From Puccinia triticina (taxonomy: Eukaryota > Basidiomycota > Pucciniomycetes > Pucciniales > Pucciniaceae): a DNA stretch of 64,000 nucleotides. The notes under the pieces are model-generated. The model worked only from the letters and a program-made list of their open reading frames with translations. It was not told the DNA's origin and searched no databases. The stretch spans positions 4,422,001 to 4,486,000 of the forward strand of contig NC_070568.1 of NCBI RefSeq assembly GCF_026914185.1, in the 5' to 3' direction. This document shows, in pieces, positions 32,283 through 43,109 of this stretch (the first letter of the stretch is position 1; each line of letters opens with the position of its first letter). Position numbers and translations under genes: made by a program.

Positions 32283-35200
32283 ATGTCCGTCAAGCAGGTC
32301 GACTATGCCACCACCCACCACCAGAGGAACCAGGTCTGCAGCCCCCCTTCCGTCTCGCCCGCTGTCTCAAGCACCATCCCCACTGACCAGCTCGCCTTCT
32401 TCCACGCCCGTCGATACATAGTCTACAATATTATCCGACCCCACGAAGCCTGACAATCTCAATCATCCAAATCAAGCCGACTTCCCCAAGAAACGTATGT
32501 GCTTGCTTACATCTCGCCCCCATCACCCTCCATCTTCAGACTCTCATCCTGCCACTTTTCCACATGTCTCCAACCGTCTGCAGATCTCAGCTCTCGGCCT
32601 CAGTCAAGCCTCGATCTCATCAAAACTGACGTGAGTCTCACAAGAGAGTACATATCTAGGCCTGCTGGACGGCATAAATTGACATCGGTCTATCCACCCA
32701 TCACTCCCCGACAACAACAAAACCTCACCACTCAAGATCGACAAGCCACTAGTGCTCACCCAAGAAGTCACATCGGCAATTCTGACAGATGGAACGAACC
32801 CAGAGGAAGACCTGCCTCTGCTCGACCAGGCAGGACAGGAAAGCTTGAGCCAACTCCTGGACTCCATCCCAGGCCAACTAGTCGAATCGCCGCTGGCCAA
32901 CAAGATCCCTGAATGGTACAAGGTCGGCTGGGCCGCCCAGATCGAGTCTGCCGATCCGTCCAAGTCGGATCCCGACGAGGCCAAACATGTAGACCTGCTG
33001 GAAACTTTCCTGAGCGAAGTTTATTACGGAACATGGTCCGTCTTGCCCTCTCCGGATCAACCTGCCTCACCACCCCCCTCATCAGAGCCTTCTTTGTGAT
33101 GCCTCCCTAGGTTTCATAATGCCGCCGTCATCTTCTTTGCCGTCGCTGCTTCCCATTACATCACCCTCTTTGGAGGGGGATGGTCTTCATTGATGTGAGC
33201 ATTCAAATCGTCTTCAACCCTGCCAAAAAACAAAAACAAACTAGCTTACCGTCACGGGGTCGCTCTCTCCTTCTTTATTTTATAAGTATCATCCTCGCCA
33301 TCTGTACCACATACTACACAACAAGTATACGCAGACTAAGGAAGAACGTGCGCGGTGACATTTCGAGAGAGCTGGCCAAGCAGAGGTTGTATCAAGACCA
33401 CGAGACCGTCGATTGGCTAAACAACTTCTTGAACCGATTCTGGTTGATATACGAACCTGTAAGTCCCAGTGGCTCTCGTCCCTCAATCAGCAAACTCGCT
33501 CACCTAGCCCATCTTCATCTTGTAGGTGCTATCGGCCACCATCGTTGCTTCAGTCGACCAGATCCTCGTCGCGTCAACGCCCTCATTCCTGGAATCGATT
33601 CGCATGTCCACATTCACCCTTGGATCCAAAGCGCCTCGCATCGACTTCATCCGCTCCCATCCCGAGACGGAGAACGACGTGGTGGTCATGGTCAGCGGCC
33701 AACACCCCTCGATCCTTTGTAAAAAAAAGGCCTGACTGTTGTTTTCTCTTCCTCCTTATATATCTCAGGACTGGAAGTTTGATTTCACGCCGAACGATAT
33801 CTCTGACCTGACTGCCAAGGCGGCCGCCGGGAAGATCAATCCCAAAATCGTGCTCACTATCCGCTTCGGGAAAGGCGTTATCGGGGCTGCTAAAGACATA
33901 GTCGTCGAGAATATCTCGTTCACTGGGACAATCAGAATTCGAATCAGTAAGCTCTCAAGCACCACCTACACCTTCCCGCTTATTTTTTGTTGCATGGGCC
34001 ACCAGTTTTGAACTAACTATACGACCTTCGAAATCACAGAGCTCATGAATAACTTTCCACATCTACAATTGATCGATCTATCCTTCCTGGAGAAGCCCGA
34101 GTTCGATTTTATTCTGAAGCCGATTGGATTTGACTTGAACATGATACCCGGTCTCTCTGGATTCATCGAATCTCAAGTCCACGCCACCCTAGGCCCGATG
34201 ATGTCAGACCATACCCGATCAATCTGCCTCCAGTTTCTTCCACTTTCTGACATGATGGCTGATAATCTTACAGGTACGACCCTAACGTTTTCACCCTCAA
34301 TCTTGAGCAAATGTTGGCTGGTGCACTGGTAGACTCGGCGGTCGGCGTTCTGCAGATCACCGTCGCTAATGCTCAGGGCTTGAAAGCTGTCAAGATTGGC
34401 GGGGGCACACCAGACCCTTACGTCACCTTCTCCATCGGGGCCCGTCTGAATCTTGATCGTACCAAAGTTGGTCATCTTTGGACTGCTTCGCTTCTCCTTC
34501 GACTATCCTTCTTGATTACTAAACTTTGCTTCTTCTCACCCACAGATTAAACACAGTACACAGAGTCCAAATTGGAAAAGTGTACATTTCCTGCTGATTC
34601 ATTCACTGAATGACTTGTTAACGATGGAGGTGATGGATTATAACGAAGTCAGGAAGGATACATCTTTGGGGATTGCTAGTATCGACCTTCAAACGCTTGT
34701 GACTGAGCCCGAACAAGAAGGTCTGACAGTCCCGATCATACACCAAGGCAAACCACGAGGAGAGATCCGGCTGAGCATGGTATACCACCCCTGTTTGGTA
34801 CCCAAACAACTCGAAAATGGAGAGACGGAACCGGTCCCAGAAACAACCGCAGGTGTTGCTCGTCTGGTGTTGCATCAGGCTAAAGAACTAGACTACAAGC
34901 GTACAGGGACTAGCAACTTGTCACCGTTTGCGAAAATCTACCTTAACGGGAAGCAGATCCTCAAGACCCCGGTGATCAAACGGACCAACAATCCCGTTTA
35001 CGAAGCGTTTACTGAGGTGCTGATCTCCAGCAAGCCCGATGCGGTTTTCACGATCAACATGTTTGATGACCGTCATGGAGAGGATCCCAAGATCGGCTCG
35101 GTGAACGTCAAGTTGACCGAGCTGCTCGATCTCACGTCGGGCGAGCAAAAGCTCGACTGGTTCCCTCTCGTCGGCGCTAAATCTGGCAAGCTCCGGATCT

Positions 35201-38200
35201 CGGCCGTCTGGAAGGGGATCATGATGGCCGGTGCAATCAATGGCGCTAGCGCTTACACCCCTCCCATCGGCGTCCTCAGGTTCCATTTTGATAGGGCCGA
35301 GGATCTCAAGAATGTCGAGGCTTTGACTGGCGGGAAAAGCGACCCTTATGTCCGCATCATGCGGTCCGGAATCGTCTTGGCCAGGTCACAAATCCATGTA
35401 AGTCTGGGCTTTGATCTAGCTACAATTGGGCACGAAGACCTGAAGCGGCTGTCTTCTTAGAACAACGACCTGGATCCCGTGTTCGATGAGATCATTTACG
35501 TGCCCCTTCATAGGTTTGTGATATTTTTTTAAGTAAAATTCAAATTTGGCTTCTGATGATCGCTGAGAGCAACTTTTCAGTCTCAAGGATTCTTTCCGAT
35601 TAGAAGTGATGGATTATCAGCATCTCACCAAGGATCGATCTTTAGGACATATAGATTTAGAGACTACCAAGTTGGTCACATCAATCAAAGAGGAAGGAAT
35701 GAACGTCTATCAATCTACAGGAAAGCACCAATATTCCGAGTATTTGAAGCAAGAGGGGAAGAAAGCATTGGTGAAAGGGAAGATGAATTTCACGGTCGAG
35801 TTTCATGCTTGTAAACCGATTAAATTCAACCGCTTCGACACGCCGCCTTCGGATGTCGACAAGATGAAGACGGGTCAACAGTCTGACAAGGTCTCGACGC
35901 TGACCGAGTCGGATGTCCAGTCGATCACCCTAGTCAGCCCTGATGGAAGTGCGCTGGTGAATGGGAAGAGTCTGAAGGCGAAGGAATCGCTCGAGATGCT
36001 TGAAGACCGGGCTGCGCGCCAGACCGGATACGACGTCCCCTCTGTCGACGGAAGTCCGAAATCAAAGAGATTGGACCCTGTCGGCTCCCATCGCCAGACT
36101 AAACTTAGCATCGACTCCCTCGCTTCGCAGCATCGCCCCTTGCGCGACGACAAAAATCCGTCTCCCCCCCTGCTCGAGTTGTCGAAAGACGAACTCCTTA
36201 CTTACCAGTCTGGGATCTTGGTCTTCAACATCATTGGTGGCGTCATTGCTAGGAAAAATGCCCGATTGGAGTTCTTGTTTGTCCGTCATCTCCCCTCTAT
36301 GATATGCTTATAGGCGAAAAACGTTGATGGTCCGCGGATTCATTTTTTGTCGATGTCGATGGGCTCATTAGGATGACGGTTATTGGCCTTCATGTAAGCT
36401 TGCATCCAGGGTCTTATCCAAGCATTGACTGGTTGAGATCAAACTAATGGGATCGTATAACCCATCACAGATTCGACGGAGCCATCGAAATCCACGAATC
36501 CTAGATGGGACGAGACCGGCGAAAGTTTCATCCGAGAACTGGATTGGTCGCGGTGTATCCTGAAGCTCAATGTGGCCGATAAAGACACTCGCGAGGAAGT
36601 GTATGCTGAATACACCAGTGATCTCAAGGACTTCCTGAACGATTGCTTGGTTCGTCCCCTTGCTCATTCCGATATCCTTTTTTGATTGAGTTTTTTTTCT
36701 TATTTCTGCTCATGGTTTACTTTGTTCAATAGGACGGGCCTCATGAGTTCGTCTTGCAAGATCTGGAAGGCGGTAATCGCAGCACGATTTCCATCCAATG
36801 CCGTTACATACCCGTGCCGATCACCCTAGAGCCTCGAGAAAGCATCAACAGTCAGTCATCCTTTCAGAAATATTTAGCAATTTGATAATCTAATAGCAAT
36901 CTTGAATTGGTAGATATGGGACTCTTAACTGTGATGCTGGACCATGCTAAGGATTTGATGGCTGCGGATCGGAACGGCTATTCGGATCCGTATGCCCAGT
37001 TTCTCTTGAATGGCGCTAAGGTCTTCAAGAGTAGCGTGCAAAAGAAAACTCTTAACCCCAAATGGACCGAAAGATTTGAGGTTGAAATTGTGCGGTAGTT
37101 TGTCGCCATCTAACAATAATTCCCGACACTGACTCTCTCTCTCTCTATAGCCATCAAGAGCTGGTGCCGAGTTTTACGTTCATGTTTACGATTGGGACAG
37201 AGTTGGGGCGAGTGATAAGCTTGGGCAAGCCCGAATTGATTTATCGAATCTGGAGCCGATGGTCCAGTCGACGGTCGTCGCCAATCTAACTCAAGGCGAT
37301 AAGCAAAAGGGGCAAGTCCAGATCCGGATGACGTTTAGGCCGCACTTCATCAGCCGCAGTCGACAGGCGACCTCGACCTTTACGGGTGGGTTTGGACGAG
37401 TAGCTACGGGGCTAGGCGGGACCGTGCTTTCGGCTGGAGCAGGTGTCGGACTGGGGGCCGCCAAAGGCGTCGGGACCGTCGGAGGCGGGGTCATCAAAGG
37501 CGTTGGAGGGGTCGGCAAACTTGGCTATGCCGGGATCAGACGAGCCACAGGAATGGGAAACAAACGGACAAGTGTGATCGATGAGGGCGTGCCGAAAGTG
37601 CCGATCCTTGACTCAGATTTGGGTCTCCCCCCGACAACCTCGGCCCATGGGTCCCAATCGAGGGTCGCGTCAGGCGAACTAGCAGCAGCAGCCCAAGCCA
37701 CGAGTCCATCGCCCTCCAAGGTGAACCTTGCGACAGAGGACTACAAGCTCAACATTGTGATCATCGGCTTGGTCGGCTTGGAGAATTCGGGAGGGAAAAC
37801 ATACGTGCATGTGAAAAGGAACGCGAAAGCGGTCTACGATACCAAGGTGACCCGGCCTACGGGGACGACGCCGGGCCTAGAGTGGAAGGAGATCTGCACA
37901 TTAGATGCCAAGCTTGGGGTGGAAAGCGAGCTGGAGTTTGTGGTTTTTGAGAAGCGGAAGTTGGGTAAGGACCGGGAGATGGGCAGTCTGCGACTGAAGC
38001 TGTGGGAGACGGTGGACCCGATCCAAGGCCGGTTCGAGGCGGAGATCGACCAGGCGATCGACGACTCGTCCTCGTCGAGCGGCGGGGAAGCGGGCGTGGG
38101 TGCGGCCCATCTGCGCCTGAAGCTCTCGATCATCGACGCCGGCTCTTCGACCAACGTCAGTAAAGAGATCTACGCCCATTCGCGCCGGTCCATCAGTGCC

Positions 38201-38422
38201 GGAAACCACCCCTTCGGCGGCCTCTTCGGCCACCACCACAAGCCCTCCGACGACCACAACATCCCCCAGCCCCCAACGACTCCCTCGGGCCCCTCCGATG
38301 CCTTCCTGAGCCATGATCCCAACCCTTCTCCCGCTAAACCGCCCTCCATCTTCGGCTCCAAGTCCCAGAAATCGGTCGCCGGCGCTGCCGCGGGCAGGTT
38401 CTCCCTCCATCGCCACCATTGA
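32283..38422 (+). CDS. Tricalbin (ER-plasma membrane tether with SMP and multiple C2 domains)
   Basis: Eighteen exons rebuild a 1589-residue protein: 32283-32333, 32449-32494, 32584-32630, 32737-33035, 33111-33194, 33287-33458, 33526-33690, 33769-33946, 34040-34202, 34274-34466, 34546-35397, 35461-35513, 35581-36280, 36372-36393, 36471-36649, 36733-36850, 36914-37089, 37151-38422. All have GT...AG borders and phases fit. A membrane hairpin lies near residues 150-195, an SMP lipid-transfer domain near 203-415, and C2-type domains near 425-540, 575-690, 715-815, 965-1070, 1105-1215 and 1364-1470. The C2 near 1105 keeps Asp-rich calcium loops (GYSDPYAQ, YDWDRVGASD). A Gly/Ala-rich linker (1246-1296) and a Ser/Pro/His-rich tail follow. 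The family tethers ER to plasma membrane and moves lipids. The first three exons are the least certain. Confidence 0.93.
36372..36393 (+). other. 22-base micro-exon of tricalbin
   Basis: Encodes DDGYWPS plus one base. It is needed to join LEFLF of the exon before to YSTEPSK of the exon after, matching the DDGYWP(A/S)(F/Y)ST sequence known at this place in fungal tricalbins. It is bounded by AG on the left and GTAAGC on the right. Automatic gene callers may skip it. Confidence 0.8.
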
Positions 38423-39233
38423 CAGCCCTCCACCCCCTTTCCAGATCCGCTCTCTGCTCCTGATTCATGTATCCTCGTCTTCTCGCCTTTGTGGCCGTGC
38501 CTGTGTGTGTGTGTGTATCTTAACGAAACTACCATGAAAATCTAATCCGAACGAAACGAAACTAGAGAAACTCCATCTTTTCTCGACTATTAACTCATCA
38601 TCCTTATCGTAATCTCTTTCCCACTACCTCCATCCACGCTTCCCCCCTTCTTTCTAATTACTTATTTTTGGTTCATTGGGGTTTTGTTTATTCTCTCAGA
38701 CTTATTTAACAGATCTCGATACATATAATGTGCCTTTTCTTCTGCCATAATGCTTGCTTGTTTGATGGCTACAATGATGATTATAAAGAAGCAACAGATA
38801 TGCATTTCACATCTATCTTGTCTTATTTGATTAGCATCCAATTAAATACACATATTAGGGGGTATCAAATATGACCAAATCCACCATTATGTAATTGACG
38901 GGTTTAAAAAAACCCACCATATTGTCAAAACATGCTGGTCTACCTTCTACCCCATTTTGGGATCCACTGGTGACAAATTTCATTTTTGGCTAATTGACTG
39001 GTTTCTAATCTTGGATTTCTCATATCTGATACCCCCTAAATCGGGCGGGTTCACAATAGCTTTTATGGGGTCTGGTTGCCTTTTGGGCTTGATGGATGAC
39101 TTGCTATCCACTTTAAGACCCGTGCAGATGTCACTGGAAGACTTCCCTTGGGGTCTGTAGGCGGCTACGGGGTCAGATCTGTGGCCTCTGGGACTAGATT
39201 GCGCTGCAAATATCTGCATGACAGGCTGCAGAT
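38423..39233. other. 3-prime region of tricalbin and repeat edge
   Basis: Downstream of the stop there is a TG repeat (38,503-38,516) and AT-rich sequence with likely polyadenylation signals. Around 39,131-39,180 a segment beginning GGAAGACTTCCCTTGGGG is the inverse of 41,049-41,090, so the hAT-like element at 39234-41041 sits in the middle of an older inverted-repeat element. No gene. Confidence 0.45.
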
Positions 39234-41041
39234 TAGGGATGGCACTTTGTACCCGGTGTGAGAATGAAAGCTGGTTAGTTGGTGGAATGTCCGCTGACCG
39301 CCTCCTTCAAGAATATTAGTGTCCGGGCTGTGTGATTGTTGGTAACTCGGCTCCGCACTGCTACTATCCGCTAGCCTTCAGCGCTCCTCTCTGAGCCTGA
39401 TCTATAGCGTAATAATCCGCAAGTGAATAAAGCTCTGCTCTCCGTAAGCACAGAATCCGCAAGTACTCTTGAAAGTAAAGATTAGGTCACAAATAATCTC
39501 CTAATAACTCTAGCAGCAATGGGCCACTGCACTACACTAACGTTATTGGACAATAGCTGTTAGTGTAGCCATTTTATTGACACCCAAATTCATGTTATTT
39601 GTTATCTCAGATACAAGTATCCATACTAACAATAACAGGAAATAACAGCAATAACAACAATAACAGGCATTTTATTGCTACTAACAGGATACAATAACAG
39701 TTATTGCTGTTATCCACAACTATTTACTGGGCAAGTTCCTGTATTGTTAGCAACACAAAAAACAAGATAACAGAAAATGTTGTTATTGTTAGCTAGTTTT
39801 GGCTAAAATACACTACACTAACAAATAACGTTAGTGTATTGGCCCACCGTTAACTCTAGTATGTCCGTCCATGTAAGTACAGTAATGAGTCAATCCCTAG
39901 ATAATGATAGGATAATAGGATAAGGTAGAAGAGAGAAAATCCCCCGCCAAGTCCCCATTTTCCCGTCCTTCCCTCCACGCACATTGCCGTTCCCACCCGA
40001 TCCCGCACGTCTGACACTTTCCCGCACTAGTCCTCCAGCTCCGCCCGCTATTCCGCTTGTCACTTTCCCAGACTCTGCTCCTCTCCAACGCTTGATCTCC
40101 CACCATCCTCTGTCTAGCCCCGGCCAGTTGGTCTCTTGTCACCGCCTCCACCCCGGTTCCACCCGCTGGTGGAACCCGCTTTGGCTGTTGTGGCTCACCC
40201 GCTGACGCGCTGCTGCTACCAGTCCACGTGTGTAATCCGCCGCAGTCCAGCCCTGTCTTTTCCGCTCCGATCCAAAATCCGCAATCCGCAATCTGTGCAT
40301 TCTGGTCCGGGCGTGACTTTACGTAAGCTTTCTTAGTGCGCTTTCCTGACATCATCCTCAGTGCTTATGTCACTGGAATGCACTCTGCCTGAGCCGCTCT
40401 GTGCATTCCCGCCCGCGCTATCCCCGAGTGGACATTCTACCATGCTCGCCTATATAAATCACCACACCGGGTACCCAAACGGGTACACCTGCACCCGCAG
40501 GGCGGGTATCCGGGTGCAAATGGTGGGTACCTGGGTGCAAGAGGCAAGTACCTGCGGCCTGCAGGGGACCCAATTGATGGGTCTTTGGACCCATTGATAG
40601 GGTCCCAAGACCTATTGGTTGGGTCTGAAGACCCATTGATTGGGTCCTGAGACACAATGATTGGGTCCCGAGACCCAATGATTGGGTCCCGAGACCAGTC
40701 AGACAGGCGGGTACCCGGTAGAGATGGCCATTTTGCACCCGATGGTGGGTACCCATTACCTTTCACAAGGCAACTGTGTGCCCTTGCAGGTACCCATGGC
40801 GGTGTGGGATGTTCAATCCTAGTAAAAACTCAAGGAATTCACTCCACAACAGCCCTGGGTACCTGCCAGGGCACACAGTTGCATCCTGGAAGGTGGCGGG
40901 CACCCGCCAGCGGGTGAAAAATGGCCATCTCTAGTACCCAGGTACCTGCCCTTTTTCTAGCAAACTAAACACCCGCACCCGCACCCGGTATCCGTTGGTG
41001 GGTACCCGCCAACAGATACCAGGTACCCAAGGCCATCCATA
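39234..41041. mobile_element. hAT-like non-autonomous element (1.8 kb)
   Basis: Begins TAGGGATGGCACTTTG and ends AAGGCCATCCATA, with perfect 8-base duplication CTGCAGAT on both sides (39226-39233, 41042-41049). The interior has GGTACC-rich blocks (40,470-40,560; 40,700-41,030) like the smaller hAT-like MITEs, an array of palindromic TGGGTC/GACCCA units (40,565-40,700), and a nested 338-base element at 39514-39851. Minus- and plus-strand frames inside are short and not transposase-like. Confidence 0.88.
39514..39851. mobile_element. hAT-like MITE nested in the 1.8-kb element
   Basis: Starts CAGCAATGGGCCACTG and ends TTGGCCCACCGTT, flanked by perfect 8-base duplication AACTCTAG (39506-39513, 39852-39859). 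Inner ends pair as CACTAACGTTATT and AATAACGTTAGTG, and the middle is full of AATAACAG repeats. The right end matches that of the element at 48680-49137. Confidence 0.88.
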
Positions 41042-41357
41042 CTGCAGATCCGGCTCTGTAGGGGGCTACAGAACCCAAGGGAAGTCTTCCATTCTATGTA
41101 GACCCAAAAAGTCTAGATTTTCACAGATAACTTGCGCTTTTGAAGCTCTTGCTATTGAAGGAATTCTCTTCAGCTAAAATGCTTGGGAAGGCTAAACCTC
41201 ACTGGCAGTGGCTGGTAAAAATTAATTGATATTGATTCTCCACTTGCAAACCAGGTCTAGTGCCTCCCTCTAAATCTGCCCATTTAGGCTACATGAAAGC
41301 CTTGTTATTGTCTGGTCTGTGGAGAGAAGAACAGTGGACTGTGGTTCTGGATCCTAA
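41042..41357. other. Repeat edge and short spacer
   Basis: Contains the right arm (ccaagggaagtcttcc) of the inverted-repeat element split by the hAT insertion, then gtagacccaaaaagtctaga, a phrase also present at 30,789-30,808 in the probable MITE upstream of tricalbin. No gene. Confidence 0.4.
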
Positions 41358-42811
41358 GACCATGGGAGTTTGCTTGGCACTTGCGTTCAAGTGCCATTGC
41401 ACAATATTGTTTAAGAACCCTGTTAGATATATCCTGGAACATTAACCTCAAAATACGCTGAAGTCATGATGAATTCATGTTGAGATGATGCTCAATTGAG
41501 CTGAAGGAATGCTGAAAAAGGGTTGAATTTGATTGAAAACCAGCCCAAACTTGACTCTATGTATTATTGGAACTATTGGAGAACACATTTCAAACTGCCT
41601 TGCAAAGCAATATCAAATACTTCTCAGAAAAAAGGGGCTTTTCATGGGAATGATATATTTGGATTTATCATTTGTTTATCATAAATTCCAAAAATCTTTA
41701 TGTATGTTAATATCACAAAAACACGCACATGTACATTTGTGTGACACATTCTTCAGTTGCTGAAGTTTTTCAAAACATAGCTGAAGCTCAGGGAAAATTA
41801 CATGGGAAAAAACCTCATATTAACTAGGAGTTGGACATGACTTCATAAAATCTCCCTAAAATTATATTTATACATATTGCTGAAAATTACATACAATTTG
41901 TGAAGGGTCCAAATAAGCCTGTGGTGCTGCATGCGCACTCAGCTTGGTGTCAGTTGGCTCAGTGATGAAAAATGTGACACACCACCATGCATGTGTAAAT
42001 TTGTGTAAAATATTCTTCAGCTGCTGAAGTTTTTCTCCAGGGAGTTCAAATTCTGGGACAAGTCCAGGGGGGGCTCAGATTACACAGGGCTTGTGAATGA
42101 CTTCAGAAAATATCCTCAAAGAGATTTATGTACAGATGTATGAAATTCAAGTAAAATTTGTCATGTGGTGCAATATTGTTTTGTGATGGAAAATGTGTCA
42201 CACAAATGTGCGCGCATACGTTTGTGTGACACAAGTTGTCACACAAGCCTGCACGCATTATATGTTTGTGTGACAGTGGGACCCTCAGCCAATGCATGCC
42301 AAAGTCAAACCATAGTACCAGGGCAAAATCAGACCTCCCAGATTCTCACTACACTCACCAGGGGAGATATGTTCCCACTCCCCAGGGAGTGCCTTACTGT
42401 AATTTTTTTCCATAACTGTGCTGGAGGCCTTTAGTAAAGAAATATTGAATAGGTATGAACAAGACTGGAAGTCAGCTTGAAATCAGTTGGAAATCATCCT
42501 GAAATAAACCATAACTTGCCAAGGAATAATCCAGAACTCATCTGGAATTCATCCAGAACTCATCCAAAATATATGCCTTTCTTGGCTCCATGACCAGTGT
42601 GTCCTTTTCATGGTGATGTGAAAGGCGCAGTATGTCATATTGTCCCCCTCATGTACTCGCGTACATCAGGGGGACAATTGGTGTCCCAACACAAAGTTTT
42701 TACTTTTCATGTGGCTGTGAAAGGCCTATCCTGTGATATTTCCACCTCAATGTACGCGCGTACACTAGGGTGACTATTAGCAAAGTGCAAAAACGTTCAC
42801 TTGCATGTGCA

Positions 42812-42919
42812 TGTTGTGTGTGAAAGGGAAAAACCCATGACCATACATTGCTCCTCCCCGCCCACCTCTTGACTCCTCAATACTCCAAATGTGGAGTTTG
42901 CACACCCCACACTACAACA
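42812..42919 (-). repeat. Copia 3-prime LTR
   Basis: 108 bases, identical to 47703-47810. Directly upstream in element orientation (42920-42927 on this strand) is the polypurine tract AGGGGGGG, the expected primer for plus-strand synthesis. Confidence 0.97.
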
Positions 42920-43109
42920 CCCCCCCTCAAACTCCACACCTCTAAATACAATCTCATAAGAAACAAGAAAGAAAAGAAAAAAAATTTAAGGAAAAGAAGA
43001 TTAGAGACCAGAAGTTTGAGGATAAAAGAATTCAAAAGAGTTTAAGGTAAAAACAATAGGCGGGAGAGGTAGATTGAGAAAGAAATCGGAGAGAAAGACA
43101 ATAGGGCCA

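Noticed and set aside
37901..38419. 172-residue minus-strand frame
   Set aside because: Antisense shadow of the last tricalbin exon, which has strong protein-level support.
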